Translations under genes and position numbers: made by a program | Origin: Sunxiuqinia dokdonensis | GTDB taxonomy: Bacteria > Bacteroidota > Bacteroidia > Bacteroidales > Prolixibacteraceae | Direction of reading: 5' to 3' | Assembly: GCF_001270965.1 (NCBI RefSeq) | Contig: NZ_LGIA01000024.1 | Location: 19,660-83,659, forward strand | Length of the DNA stretch: 64,000 nucleotides | Shown: in pieces, positions 18,242 to 28,125 of the stretch | Layout of the letters: each line of letters opens with the position of its first letter | How positions within the stretch are numbered: position 1 is the stretch's first letter | The notes under the pieces: generated by a model | The model's database searches: none | What the model was told of the DNA's origin: nothing | The model's input: the letters and a program-made list of their open reading frames with translations, nothing else

Positions 18242-19948
18242 CTAGTAACTTGGATTTTGCACTAGATAGCCTGGCGTATCAGATGCGCCGTCGATGGCCG
18301 CCTGTGGAATGGGGAAAAGACGTCGTTGAACATCCGAATTGGTCTTTTCTGTCCAGGTGTCTTCGTATTTTCCAAAGCGAATCATATCGGTACGGCGTTG
18401 GTGTTCCCAATAAAACTCGAAGCCACGCTCGCGAAACAAGATATCTTCTGTCATTTCAGCCAGCGGTGGGGGCGTTACGTCCGGCCGGGCAGTTCGCGAA
18501 GCCCGAACCAGGTTCACGTCAGCGAGCGCTCCGGGGGCATCTCCCTTGCGCAATTTGGCTTCGGCCCGCATCATATACAAGTCGGCCAGCCGCACAATAA
18601 CCAAGTCCGCTTCGCCCTTGTTTCGTCCATCATCCGATGATTTACTCCACTGGTATTTCTCAACCCGAAAGCCGGTATTGTAATCGCTCCCTTCAGGAGT
18701 AAAGTTGATTTCTTCTTCAAAATCGACATACGCATTGGCTTCCGCCCTCCGCCAGTCGCGAAGTTTTCCAATTTTGTACCTGCCATCGTCGCACATAATG
18801 AAAGGCAACCTGCGCCCGTTGTTTTGCAGGCCAAACTGCAAGCCCCGGTAAATCCCACGGTTGACTTCAAAGTCTTCGGCAGCAATGCAGGAATCTTCGG
18901 GTACAACCATGGCTTCCCAGAAGAACCGGGCATCGGCTTCAGCCGGATCAACATCGCCATACGCCTGAACCCACGATTGGTAAAAGTCGGAGGTAATGGC
19001 AGCGCCATCCGTTCCGTTGGCTTGTGGATATAGCGGATTTCCGTAGAAATTGTCGGACATGGAGAAATACGACATCCGGTTATGGCCGTTCAAATCGGGC
19101 CGCTGATCAACTGCAAAAACCAACTCACTGTTGGTGTGGTTGTCGTTGTCAAAAACAGCAAAGTATTCCGGCGATAGTTCGTATTGCCCCGAGTTGATGA
19201 CCAGGTTGGCATACTCGATTACCTTATCCATATCAGCGGTTGTGAAATCGAAGTTGGTAGAATATGGATCACGCCACACGGCTGCATTCAGGTGCAGGCG
19301 TGCCAGCAGCGCCCAGGCGCCTCCTTTGGTCAACCGCCCAGGGCCAACATCGGTACGCAAATCGTCAATGACGGATTCGAATTCTGTCCGAATGTATTCC
19401 ACGGCATCGTTTCCACGCAGGATGGTGGAGAGCTCACCAGCTTCATCTTTCTGGAAAGCAATTCCCCAAAGATCGAGTACAATCATATTATAGAAGGCCC
19501 GCAGCCCTTTTACTTCAGCTAAAAACACCCGGGCTTCAGCATCCGTTTCGGCCAATGGGGTCAGCACGTTGATGGCCAAAACTGTTCTGGAGATCATCAC
19601 CGTCAGGTAGTCCCAGCATTGCCGGACATTGCTGTGCACTGGCGTGTAGGTGTGCTGATGCAGTTCAATATAAATCCCGTTGTCGCCCCAGTCTCTTCCA
19701 CCACGGTAAGGCAGAATAGCCTCATCGGCCGAGATTTCCTGAACGGCAAAGTAGCGCGTATGCCTGTAAAATTCCGGCAGCATGCCATAGGCTGGAGCCA
19801 CGGCTCCCTGAACCAAATCACTTTCCAGCGCCCCACCCGATAAGGATTCATCCAATATTTTCTCTTCCAGGTCGGTGCAGCTCCAGCTCAGCAGCATGGA
19901 GAATGCCAACAGGGCCAGTTTTATTGTATTTTTCATTTCAGTCTTCAT
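18242..19948 (-). CDS. SusD/RagB-family outer-membrane nutrient-binding lipoprotein
   Basis: Surface lipoprotein that caps its SusC partner and binds the imported ligand. 568 aa. Lipoprotein signal LALLAFSMLLSWSC; helical TPR-like scaffold with VKGLRAFYNMIVLDLWG (family RALRAFYYF.L...YG), and C-terminal VRLADLYMMRAEAKLR plus RERGFEFYWEHQRRTDMIRFG (E.......EG.R..DL.R). Either ATG at 19948 or 19936 could start it. It follows susC by 12 bases and ends in a strong terminator. The substrate cannot be read from sequence, but no glycoside hydrolase accompanies the pair; phosphoesterases do. Confidence 0.96.
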   Translation of the reverse strand: MKTEMKNTIKLALLAFSMLLSWSCTDLEEKILDESLSGGALESDLVQGAVAPAYGMLPEFYRHTRYFAVQEISADEAILPYRGGRDWGDNGIYIELHQHTYTPVHSNVRQCWDYLTVMISRTVLAINVLTPLAETDAEARVFLAEVKGLRAFYNMIVLDLWGIAFQKDEAGELSTILRGNDAVEYIRTEFESVIDDLRTDVGPGRLTKGGAWALLARLHLNAAVWRDPYSTNFDFTTADMDKVIEYANLVINSGQYELSPEYFAVFDNDNHTNSELVFAVDQRPDLNGHNRMSYFSMSDNFYGNPLYPQANGTDGAAITSDFYQSWVQAYGDVDPAEADARFFWEAMVVPEDSCIAAEDFEVNRGIYRGLQFGLQNNGRRLPFIMCDDGRYKIGKLRDWRRAEANAYVDFEEEINFTPEGSDYNTGFRVEKYQWSKSSDDGRNKGEADLVIVRLADLYMMRAEAKLRKGDAPGALADVNLVRASRTARPDVTPPPLAEMTEDILFRERGFEFYWEHQRRTDMIRFGKYEDTWTEKTNSDVQRRLFPIPQAAIDGASDTPGYLVQNPSY

Positions 19949-19960
19949 ATTCTCGATTAA

Positions 19961-22900
19961 TTAAAATGATACGTTTAAACCAACAACAAATGTCCTCGCT
20001 TTAGGATACCCATTCAGATCGATTCCAAATGACTGGATCCCGGCAATCGAACGATCCTGGTTCACTTCGGGATCAAAACCATCGTAATCGGTGATCACAA
20101 ACAGGTTTTGCCCGGTGAGCGACAGACGCATATCCTTAATGATATTGTTGATACCCATTAAGCCCGTGTTGAAACTGTAGCTTAAAGTCGCGTTGTTTAA
20201 GCGAAGGAAAGAGCCATCTTTCAGGTAGCGGGTTGAAATTGTTGACGAGTTGATGATGCTTTCTTCCGGGTATTGGATGGCGGCATCGGTTGTATTCAAC
20301 GAGTTGGCCAGTTTCGCTTTGTAAAACTTGTTTGTGGCCGTGTTGTCGTAGATTTTGTTTCCGGATACGCCATTGAAGTTGACGCTGAGGTCGAACCGTT
20401 TGTAGTTCAAATTCACATAGAAGTTATACATCATGTCGGGCAGGGCACTTCCCACTACGCGGCGGTCATCCGTGTCGGGCACGTCCGGCTCCCGGAAAAT
20501 GGACAATCCTTCGGGACCAATACCCATGAATTCTTTCATATAAAATGAGCCAATGGGATGGCCGTTGATCAACCCGTTGATCGTGGCGCCGGTCAGTCCT
20601 GATCCTTCAGCATTTCCCGTTGTCAAAATGGTAAAAGGGGAATTTTCCACCACATTGTCCAAAAAGGTGATGTTTCCACCCACCGCGTACGAAAATCCGC
20701 TTTCGGTGCGATGTTGGTAATCCAAAGCCAGTTCCAGTCCCTTATTGGTGATGGTCATGTCCTTCACGTTGGTCCAGTAGGTTGTTGCCGGCTGAATCGG
20801 GTCGGGCGGCACGACCTCAAGCAGAATGTTGTTGGACTCTTTGTGGAAGTAATCTATGGTTCCGGACAAAGCGCCATCAAGCAAGCCAAAATCAAGGCCG
20901 ACGTTGGTTTGGGTTGAAACCTCCCACTGAATGTCAGGATTGGCCAGCCGTACGAAGGTTGTTCCGGCGGGGTAACTGCCCGAGTCATCCAAAGGGTAGC
21001 TGTCCTGGTTCGAAATTCGGGTCGTATATAGCGCCTGGGTAATTTTTGAAGGAATTTCCTGGTTTCCGGTTTGTCCCCATCCGGCCCTCAGTTTCAAATT
21101 GCTGATCCGTGACGATTCCATAAAATCTTCTTCTGAAATTCGCCAGCTTGCGGCAAACGAAGGAAAGACACCGTACTTGTTGTTTTTACCAAATTTAGAG
21201 GAACCGTCGGCCCGAACGGTGGCGGTTACCATATATTTGCTTTGGTAGCTGTAGTTGGCCCGGCCAAAGAACGATTGCAACTCATTCTCAAGCGTCCAGC
21301 CCTCCGGATGATTGTCAACCAAGTCGAGCTCCTGGCCCAAGCCCGGATTATAGCGGGGCTCAATGCCATTAACCGGGAAGTTCTCAGCGCTCCAGTGCCG
21401 CCAGCGGTCGAAGGTTTTTTGATAAGAATGCCCGGCCAGTAGCGTCACATGATGACTGTCCATGCCAAAATCATAGGTCAAATAATTCTCAATCAGGGTA
21501 TTCTTTCCGTTGGTATAATACTGGTCCAACCGTCCCAGCTCAAACGGATCCGTACTTGGCATTGCCTGATTATCTGCGTCACTGGATCTATTTTCATAGC
21601 CAAAATTCAGTTTGTACACCAATCCGTCTAGGATTTCGATCGATGGAGCAATGTTTACAATAATCCTTCTGCTCTCCCTGAAATTTTTGTAGAGCTCGGC
21701 CCCAATCAGCGGGTTCATCAAATCCGGATACTTCACCGGATCGCCATTTTCGTCACGGGCCGGATAAGTCGGATTAAAATCGAGCATTTCCGAAACCAGC
21801 GTACTCATGATGGCATTCTCTCCCGACTCGATGGAAGCGTTCAAGTTGAAATCAATATTCAGCTTTCCGTCGAGCAGCTTTTGTGTGGCATTTACCCTGC
21901 CGCTGTATCTTTTGATGCCGGTGTTAAGCACGATCCCTTCCTGGTCGAGGTACCCGAGCGATGCCCGGTAGGTCAGCCGGTCGGTTCCACCCTGAAAAGT
22001 CAGGTTCTGATCGCTAGTGATGGCTGTCCGGGTCAGCTCTTCCTGCCAGTCAGTGTTGCCTCCACGGTCTTCCAGTGTGCCACCAACAGCCACTACTTGC
22101 CGCCGGAATTCGTCGGCACTGAAAACCGGGATTTTGCGAGCCATGTTTGAAATTCCGACGTTGGAGGTAATGGACATGCTCGAAACGCCGGCCTTTCCAC
22201 TTTTTGTGGTGATCAGGATGACCCCGTTGGCACCACGCGAACCATAAATGGCGGTAGCCGATGCATCTTTCAGCACGTCAATGGATTCGATGTCTTCAGG
22301 ATTGATGAAGTTCAGTGGGCTTTCGCCGGAGCCTGTTCCGGCCAGTCCAAGCGGAAACCCATCAACCACAAACAACGGGCCGGTTCCCTGCCGAATGCTT
22401 CCCTGGCCGCGGATGATAATGCGCTGACCACTGCCCGGTGCGCCACTTGATGAAGTAATGTTCACCCCCGACACTTTACCCTGAAGCAATTGTCCGGGAG
22501 AGTTCACCACGCCTTTGTTGAAATTTTCGCTTTTTACTGAACTTACGGCGCCGGTTAAGTCGCTCTTTTTTAGAGTCCCATAGCCAATAGCCACCACCTC
22601 GCCAATGCCAATGGTTTCTTCGTTCATGGTTACAAAAAACTGCACTTTGCCGGCAACCGGAACCTCGAGCGTTTCCATGCCGACGAATGAAAACTGCAAG
22701 AATTCAGCATCGGCGGGAATGTCAAGCTGAAACGCACCATCATTGTCGGTGATGGTGCCGGTGGCTGTTCCTTTCTCGACCACTGTTACGCCGGGGATTG
22801 GTTTTCCGTCGTTGCCGGCCACCACCCCGCTAATGCTTTTTCGCTGTTGCAAAAAGCTGCTCAGCCCTTCACCTTTCCTTTTTAGGATGATTTGGTAGTC

Positions 22901-23233
22901 GGTAACTTCAACATCAATCGATGCCTGCTCTCCAAATTGCCTCAGAATCGATTCAAGCGATTCATTTTCGACTTGGATGGTTATTTTTTGATCTTTCTGA
23001 AAAATTTCATCCTGATACAAAAAATAAAATTTCGTCTGGTCTTCGATCTCCTGAATGAGTTCCTGTACGGTAACTTCGTCCAGGTTCAAACTAAGCTTGG
23101 ATGCCTGAGAGTAAGAATTAGCCCAGGAGCTTGTAAAAATCAAAAATGAAAATAGACATGTCAGTTTCATTTTTCTAAAATTTTGATTCATACCTTTTCT
23201 GACGAAAAGGTACCCCAATCGTGATTTTTTCAT
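19961..23233 (-). CDS. SusC/RagA-family TonB-dependent transporter with STN signalling domain
   Basis: Outer-membrane importer driven by TonB. 1090 aa. After a signal peptide (to about residue 44) comes an STN domain (about 47-115: LSLNLDEVTVQELIQEIEDQ), then a carboxypeptidase-regulatory-like domain (ISGVVAGNDGKPIPGVTV), the SusC plug (VDGFPLG, DASATAIYGSRGANGVILIT) and a 22-strand barrel ending with VGLNVSF. The STN domain is the partner of a FecR-type anti-sigma factor, and such a gene plus an ECF sigma gene lie just upstream. Alternative start ATG 23191 (MNQNFRKMK) possible. Confidence 0.97.
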   Translation of the reverse strand: MKKSRLGYLFVRKGMNQNFRKMKLTCLFSFLIFTSSWANSYSQASKLSLNLDEVTVQELIQEIEDQTKFYFLYQDEIFQKDQKITIQVENESLESILRQFGEQASIDVEVTDYQIILKRKGEGLSSFLQQRKSISGVVAGNDGKPIPGVTVVEKGTATGTITDNDGAFQLDIPADAEFLQFSFVGMETLEVPVAGKVQFFVTMNEETIGIGEVVAIGYGTLKKSDLTGAVSSVKSENFNKGVVNSPGQLLQGKVSGVNITSSSGAPGSGQRIIIRGQGSIRQGTGPLFVVDGFPLGLAGTGSGESPLNFINPEDIESIDVLKDASATAIYGSRGANGVILITTKSGKAGVSSMSITSNVGISNMARKIPVFSADEFRRQVVAVGGTLEDRGGNTDWQEELTRTAITSDQNLTFQGGTDRLTYRASLGYLDQEGIVLNTGIKRYSGRVNATQKLLDGKLNIDFNLNASIESGENAIMSTLVSEMLDFNPTYPARDENGDPVKYPDLMNPLIGAELYKNFRESRRIIVNIAPSIEILDGLVYKLNFGYENRSSDADNQAMPSTDPFELGRLDQYYTNGKNTLIENYLTYDFGMDSHHVTLLAGHSYQKTFDRWRHWSAENFPVNGIEPRYNPGLGQELDLVDNHPEGWTLENELQSFFGRANYSYQSKYMVTATVRADGSSKFGKNNKYGVFPSFAASWRISEEDFMESSRISNLKLRAGWGQTGNQEIPSKITQALYTTRISNQDSYPLDDSGSYPAGTTFVRLANPDIQWEVSTQTNVGLDFGLLDGALSGTIDYFHKESNNILLEVVPPDPIQPATTYWTNVKDMTITNKGLELALDYQHRTESGFSYAVGGNITFLDNVVENSPFTILTTGNAEGSGLTGATINGLINGHPIGSFYMKEFMGIGPEGLSIFREPDVPDTDDRRVVGSALPDMMYNFYVNLNYKRFDLSVNFNGVSGNKIYDNTATNKFYKAKLANSLNTTDAAIQYPEESIINSSTISTRYLKDGSFLRLNNATLSYSFNTGLMGINNIIKDMRLSLTGQNLFVITDYDGFDPEVNQDRSIAGIQSFGIDLNGYPKARTFVVGLNVSF

Positions 23234-23274
23234 ACATTTGACAAGTTTAATTAATAACTACAATTAACTGTTTT

Positions 23275-23308
23275 AAAGCCGGAGAGTGGGCCAACACGAT
23301 CCGGCTTT
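23275..23308. terminator. Hairpin between fecR and susC (terminator or attenuator)
   Basis: Nine-base-pair perfect stem AAAGCCGGA/TCCGGCTTT with a 16-base loop. On the minus strand, the direction of all neighbours, only three T follow, so it may be a weak terminator or a processing site that sets sigma/fecR apart from susCD. Confidence 0.5.
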
Positions 23309-23310
23309 TT

Positions 23311-24498
23311 CTATTTCAGAGCATAGGTCGTTTCATCTATTTTAGTAAGTTCAACTCCGGCGGTCTTTGCCAAAATACCCAAGGCAATTGCCGGTTCTTC
23401 AACCAATTTTAGTTTCCCGGTGATTGTTTCTGATGGCAACTCCGGACTGTCCAAAATAATCTGAATGGCATAAAATCGTTCCAGCTTTCGGGTGACCTGA
23501 TTCAAATCGGATGTCGTTAAATTCAAAAATCCATCGTGCCACGAGATATAATTTTGTACATTGACGGTGTTGATGATTATTTGCGATTCTTCTTTGTGAT
23601 AGGCTGCCTTTTGGTTTGGTTTCAGCAAAAAGTCGTTGCTCAAAAAACGAAAGCCGTTTTCTTTCACATTCACTTTTCCTTCAACCAAAACGGTTTCAAT
23701 AACGGGATCGGATGGATAAGCGGAAACGTTGAACTTGGTGCCCAGCGCCAGCACTTCCACATCGCTGGTGTTGACCAAAAACGGCATGCTTTCGTGGTGG
23801 GCAACTTCGAAGAAACCTTCGCCAACCAAGAAGACCTCGCGGGTTTTGCCGGCGAAAGCTGCGGGATAAACCAGCCGCGAACCGGCATTCAGGTGAGCCA
23901 AGGTTCCGTCGGGCAATTTTATTGACGAGTGCTTGCCGTATGGTACAATCAACTGGTTCTGAAAATTCTTTTTGGGCTGGGCGTTTGTTTGCAGAGTATC
24001 CTGTTTGTTGATAATGAGTTGACCACCGTTTGTGTATTCAATATCGGACTCCTGCTCGGAAATAACGACATGGTTTCCATCACTCAGCAAAAGTTGGATG
24101 TGGTTACTGTTGGTCAGGGTTTCGGCCAGCATGAAATAAAGAGCTTTCAGTTCTTCTGACTTTTGATTGTTGTAAAACGTCATGCCGAGCACAAAGAAGA
24201 GCAGCCCGACAGCGGCATATTTCAAGGCTGAAAACCCGAGGGTCAGAAAATAGTTTCTTCTTTTTCTCCGGTCAATTTCGCGGAGAATGGTGGCCAGCAG
24301 ATCCAGCGATTCGTTTCCGCTCTCCGCCTCATTTTTTGTCCGAACGGATAAAATCAGCTTTCGCGCCAGCGCAACCGGCTCTTGCTCTTCTGGATGATCA
24401 GCCAGATAGTTATGCCAATAGTCATTTAGGTTTTGGCTTGGCTGTAAAATCCAGCGCACAAATTCCCGGTCTTCAATGTATTTTTGAAATCGCTCCAT
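23311..24498 (-). CDS. FecR-family anti-sigma factor
   Basis: Single-pass inner-membrane regulator: cytoplasmic N-terminal part (about 1-90), one helix at about 94-112 (YAAVGLLFFVLGMTFY), periplasmic FecR domain (about 175-270: VPYGKHSSIKLPDGTLAHLNAGSRLVYP, LVEGKVNV) and a C-terminal STN-like DUF4974 domain (about 320-395). It should receive the signal from the STN domain of the SusC next door and release the sigma factor. 395 aa; lies 63 bases after the sigma gene. Confidence 0.93.
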   Translation of the reverse strand: MERFQKYIEDREFVRWILQPSQNLNDYWHNYLADHPEEQEPVALARKLILSVRTKNEAESGNESLDLLATILREIDRRKRRNYFLTLGFSALKYAAVGLLFFVLGMTFYNNQKSEELKALYFMLAETLTNSNHIQLLLSDGNHVVISEQESDIEYTNGGQLIINKQDTLQTNAQPKKNFQNQLIVPYGKHSSIKLPDGTLAHLNAGSRLVYPAAFAGKTREVFLVGEGFFEVAHHESMPFLVNTSDVEVLALGTKFNVSAYPSDPVIETVLVEGKVNVKENGFRFLSNDFLLKPNQKAAYHKEESQIIINTVNVQNYISWHDGFLNLTTSDLNQVTRKLERFYAIQIILDSPELPSETITGKLKLVEEPAIALGILAKTAGVELTKIDETTYALK

Positions 24499-24561
24499 TG
24501 CCAGAGGTCTGTTTTGATAGTAGGTTCCTCCAAACTCTAAAACATGGACACCAAAACCAAT

Positions 24562-25173
24562 TTATTTTTTCTGGAAAAGATAAAGAAGCACCTGAACTTG
24601 CTTTTGGTCAAGTGTTTTACGAAGCGAAATTAAAGCCCGGTATAATAATTTCCGTGCCGATTCGATAGATATTTTCAGGATTTCGGCGATCTCCGAATAC
24701 TCCAGCTCCTCTTCAAACTTCAGGTAAATAATCTCCTTTTGTTTCGAAGGAAGCGCGCTCACCGCTTTCACCAGCGCTTCTTTTATCTCCCGCGACAATT
24801 CAAAATCAATAATCTGGTTCTGGATATTGTAGTCGGACTGAAACAGATCGTGTTCCAACTCGCCGTTCAGCCGGAGCGTTTGAAATTTGCGTTCTTTCAT
24901 CATCTTTTTGAAAAGCTTGTTTCGGAAGGCAACAAAAAGGTAAGCTTTCAGATTTTCAATTTTCTTCCCACCCAGCTTCCTTCTTTTCAGAAACAGGTCG
25001 AGGTAAACTTCCTGAATGCTGTCGTGAATCCATTCTTTGTTGGGACAGAGTTTGCGCCCGTACAACAGCAAGCGGTCAACATGTTGCTGATAGATCACCG
25101 AAAAGACTTTGTCGTCCCCATTCAGGAAAGCATGCCATAAAAAATCTAAATTGTTGTGATCAGGTTCGCGCAT
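24562..25173 (-). CDS. ECF RNA polymerase sigma factor
   Basis: 203 aa, sigma-70 region 2 at about residues 25-95 (LLYGRKLCPNKEWIHDSIQEVYLDLFLKR) and region 4 at about 130-190 (LPSKQKEIIYLKFEEELEYSEIAEILKISIESARKLLYRA). In Bacteroidota such factors switch on an adjacent susCD operon when the substrate is bound. Held by the FecR product of the next gene. Upstream, 25174-25369 carries no gene or clear promoter. Confidence 0.94.
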   Translation of the reverse strand: MREPDHNNLDFLWHAFLNGDDKVFSVIYQQHVDRLLLYGRKLCPNKEWIHDSIQEVYLDLFLKRRKLGGKKIENLKAYLFVAFRNKLFKKMMKERKFQTLRLNGELEHDLFQSDYNIQNQIIDFELSREIKEALVKAVSALPSKQKEIIYLKFEEELEYSEIAEILKISIESARKLLYRALISLRKTLDQKQVQVLLYLFQKK

Positions 25174-25369
25174 TCAATTTTTATTAAAACATTAACGAAG
25201 CTCGCACACTGCATCAAACTTCCCAGTGCGCTTTACGTTTGTGCCAGCAAAACAAATGCTTTGCAATTACAAAGGGCGCACATTTAGGTTAAAGTCCGAT
25301 TAAAAGTCCGTTCGACATCATCCTGCAACGAATTGGACGACCAGTCTGGAGGATTCAGTCATGCACATG

Positions 25370-26191
25370 TCATTTGTTACCAAATAGATAGAACGCTTCC
25401 AGGTCGTCAGCTCCTATTAAACCAACACCTGCAGCTTTCAGTTCATTCCAAACCGCGTTTCTTTGTTCCGGCGTTTTGGCGGGTGTTGCCCAAAACCGTA
25501 GCAAATACCCGTTATTTCTGGCTTTCTCAGCCAAATCATATAACATTTTTCGTTCGTTTGCGGGCATCGGTCCGGTGCCATCCCAGTCAAAATAATTTGT
25601 CCAGTTGTCGCTCACCACCGGCATCAGTTCCGGGGCAATACTCGATTCCAAATTTTCAAGCCGCCCATCAAACGCTGCATAACGAACTTCCTGCGATTTC
25701 ATAAATTCAAAAGGCCGGTTGCCGGAAACAACCACCAGTACCGCGCCTTTTGTTTTCGCGCCATCTTTAAAAAACGACAGATTCGACTTGTAATCCTGAA
25801 GGATTTGATGCAGCAATTGGTAGGTTTTTAAGCCGTCATCTTTAATGTCGATCAAGAGAATAAGCTCTTCGCCGTTGCCATAAACCGAACCTTTGTTTTT
25901 GCTGATTTCTTTTCGAAGTGGTTCAAGATAGAGCTGACGAAGCGTGCGCCCGGCTCTAATCTGGGCAAAATCGTGGGCGACAAAAAGCGAATCGCCAGCA
26001 GAATAGACGTCGGCTTCAATACTTTTAAACCGATGATCCAAGGCATCGAACAGAGGCCGGTCGTGCTCATAATCGTTGTGGGCATGCCCGTTCAGCAGCG
26101 GCAAAGATGCTGTTTGATCTGAACCGCATCCAGCCATCAGGAGAATTAAAACTCCAAAAACTACACGCTTCCTCATGATCATTTTTTTCAA
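25370..26191 (-). CDS. Lipoprotein of the PI-PLC / glycerophosphodiester phosphodiesterase family
   Basis: 273 aa, exported lipoprotein (VFGVLILLMAGC, Cys about 22). TIM-barrel phosphodiesterase features: NGHAHNDYEHDRPLFDALD, SIEADVY with the metal Glu/Asp, LFVAHD, then LILLIDIKDDG and the late RFWATP and GLIGADDLEAF. This matches the family annotated as phosphatidylinositol-specific phospholipase C/glycerophosphodiester phosphodiesterase. Its start overlaps the iolG stop by 4 bases (ATGA type), so it is cotranslated with inositol catabolism. That placement makes release of inositol or inositol phosphate from a phosphodiester a sensible guess. Confidence 0.88.
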   Translation of the reverse strand: MKKMIMRKRVVFGVLILLMAGCGSDQTASLPLLNGHAHNDYEHDRPLFDALDHRFKSIEADVYSAGDSLFVAHDFAQIRAGRTLRQLYLEPLRKEISKNKGSVYGNGEELILLIDIKDDGLKTYQLLHQILQDYKSNLSFFKDGAKTKGAVLVVVSGNRPFEFMKSQEVRYAAFDGRLENLESSIAPELMPVVSDNWTNYFDWDGTGPMPANERKMLYDLAEKARNNGYLLRFWATPAKTPEQRNAVWNELKAAGVGLIGADDLEAFYLFGNK

Positions 26192-27201
26192 TCCAAAATT
26201 TCTTCGATTTTCACCGGGCGGCCTTCAGCAAGCGATTTTTTTGCGGCCAAGCCAATTGCAATGGATAATAATCCATCGTTCCCGTCCACCGGCATTTCGC
26301 TGTTGGAAACCAGCGCATCAATAAATTCCTTCATCTCCTGAACATACGAAGCGTCATATCTTTCCAGGAAAAAGTGCAAGGGCAAGTCGCCCGACACGCC
26401 CGATTGCGTGTACAATTTGTGGTTGTTCGGGAAGTTGTTTTCGGCCTGGGCCATACCTTTGCTGCCAAACACTTCGAGCCGTTGGTCATAGCCATACACC
26501 GCTTTTCGGCAATTGTCGATCACCGCCATGCTGCCGTCGTCAAAAGTCAGCGTGATGACGGCCGTGTCTACATCACCGGCTTTTCCAATTTCAGGATCAA
26601 CCATCACGGCCGCTTTTGCAAAAACCTCTTTCACCTGCTTGCCCGAAATAAATCGTGCCATGTCAAAATCATGGATGGTCATATCCAGAAACATGCCGCC
26701 CGACACTTTGATGTAACTCACCGGCGGTGGCCCCGGGTCGCGACTGGTAATTTTGATGATTTGCGACTCGCCAATCGCACCGCTTTCAACCAGTTGTCTG
26801 ATTTTTTTGAACTCCGGATCGAACCGCCGGTTAAAGCCCAGCATCAGTTTTACGCCCGATTTGTTCACCACGTCAAGCACTTCCTGAACACGATCAAGGG
26901 AAAGGTCAAGCGGTTTCTCGCAGAAAATTTGTTTGCCAGCTTTTGCCGCTTTTATGGTGTAGTCAGCATGGGTGTCCGTTGGCGAGCAAATGACGACCAC
27001 ATCGACTCCAGGCACAACCAGCAGTTCGTCAAAATCGCCAACAAAATTCGGCACATTGAATTCGTCAGCAATAGCTTTCGACTCATCCAGTACATCCATG
27101 ACGGCCACAACTTCCACTTCAGGAAAATTCCGGCACAAATTCTTCAAATGTATTTTGCCGATCCGGCCCAAGCCGGCAACAGCTACTTTTAGTTTTTTCA
27201 T
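26188..27201 (-). CDS. iolG: Inositol 2-dehydrogenase
   Basis: NAD-dependent oxidation of myo-inositol to 2-keto-myo-inositol (scyllo-inosose), first step of the pathway. 337 aa. N-terminal Rossmann motif VAGLGRIGKIHLKNL, the family EKP at IFCEKPLDLSLD, the catalytic region GGMFLDMTIHDFDMARFISG with Asp/His. Gfo/Idh/MocA family; the assignment as IolG rather than another member rests on strong motif fit and on the complete iol operon around it. Confidence 0.93.
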   Translation of the reverse strand: MKKLKVAVAGLGRIGKIHLKNLCRNFPEVEVVAVMDVLDESKAIADEFNVPNFVGDFDELLVVPGVDVVVICSPTDTHADYTIKAAKAGKQIFCEKPLDLSLDRVQEVLDVVNKSGVKLMLGFNRRFDPEFKKIRQLVESGAIGESQIIKITSRDPGPPPVSYIKVSGGMFLDMTIHDFDMARFISGKQVKEVFAKAAVMVDPEIGKAGDVDTAVITLTFDDGSMAVIDNCRKAVYGYDQRLEVFGSKGMAQAENNFPNNHKLYTQSGVSGDLPLHFFLERYDASYVQEMKEFIDALVSNSEMPVDGNDGLLSIAIGLAAKKSLAEGRPVKIEEILD

Positions 27202-27213
27202 GTTTATTTATTT

Positions 27214-28113
27214 TTAAAGCCCAAGTGATTTCAAAAACTTTCTATTATTGGCTGCGCATTGTTTCGGGTTTCCCATCCCAGGAAGCACATCCTGCTCAAC
27301 GACAATCCAGTCTTGGTATCCTCTGTTATTCAATATTTCCACGATTGATTTAAAATCGACGCTTCCTTTGCCCAATTCACAAAAAACACCCTTCTCCACC
27401 GATTTGAAATAATCGTATCCGTTCTCTTTTGCTTCTTCTCCAACCTGTTCCGAATAATCCTTAAAGTGAACATGCCAGATGCGGCTGTCGTATTTCTCGA
27501 GCGCTCTCACCGGATCCCCGCCACCGAAAGCATAATGCCCCATGTCGAGGCAAAGCCCGAGCAGCGAAGGATCAGTGAGCTCCATCAGTTTTGCTACCTC
27601 ATCCGGCGTTTCAACGTAGCCGCCGCAGTGGTGATGAAAAACGGTGCGCATGCCAAATTGGTCGTTAACAGCCCTGGCAACTTTTTCGCCACCGGCCGCA
27701 AAGGTTTTCCACTGTGCGTCAGACAGTCCCATTTTCGGGGTAATCCGGCCGGCATTTTGGGTGCGTTCTTCAACCGAGCCATTTTCGTCGGCCAAAACGA
27801 TAAAGGCATTTTTGTATCCGGCATCGAACATCAGCTTGGCGGTTTTTAGGGCCAGCTTCACCCCGGCATCGTGGGTTTCTTGCTTGGCAAGCGCTACGGG
27901 GACAAAAGCCCCCAACAGCTCCAGTTTTTTTTCACTCAACACTTGCCGAAGTTGCTGCGGATCGGTGGGCATAAAACCCCAGTCGCCCAGTTCGGTCCCG
28001 GCATAACCAGTTTCAGCCATTTCAGCAAGTACTTGCTGGTAACCGAGTGATTTCCCTTCGAGCTCAAATTCTAATGCGCCCCAGGAGCAGGGCGCGTTGG
28101 CTACTTTTATCAT
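27214..28113 (-). CDS. iolE: myo-Inosose-2 dehydratase
   Basis: Dehydrates 2-keto-myo-inositol to the diketo-deoxy-inositol used by IolD. Xylose-isomerase-like TIM barrel, 299 aa (B. subtilis IolE about 297). Motifs: NAPCSWGALE, TGYAGTELGDWGFMP, FHHHCGGYVETPDE, LCLDMGHYAFGGGDP, HVHFKD, and the family tail WIVVEQDVLPG. IolI/IolH isomerases have the same fold, but the GTELGDWGF and Cys-Ser-Trp motifs favour IolE. 12 bases on either side to iolA and iolG. Confidence 0.9.
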   Translation of the reverse strand: MIKVANAPCSWGALEFELEGKSLGYQQVLAEMAETGYAGTELGDWGFMPTDPQQLRQVLSEKKLELLGAFVPVALAKQETHDAGVKLALKTAKLMFDAGYKNAFIVLADENGSVEERTQNAGRITPKMGLSDAQWKTFAAGGEKVARAVNDQFGMRTVFHHHCGGYVETPDEVAKLMELTDPSLLGLCLDMGHYAFGGGDPVRALEKYDSRIWHVHFKDYSEQVGEEAKENGYDYFKSVEKGVFCELGKGSVDFKSIVEILNNRGYQDWIVVEQDVLPGMGNPKQCAANNRKFLKSLGL

Positions 28114-28125
28114 GGTTTTAAATAT

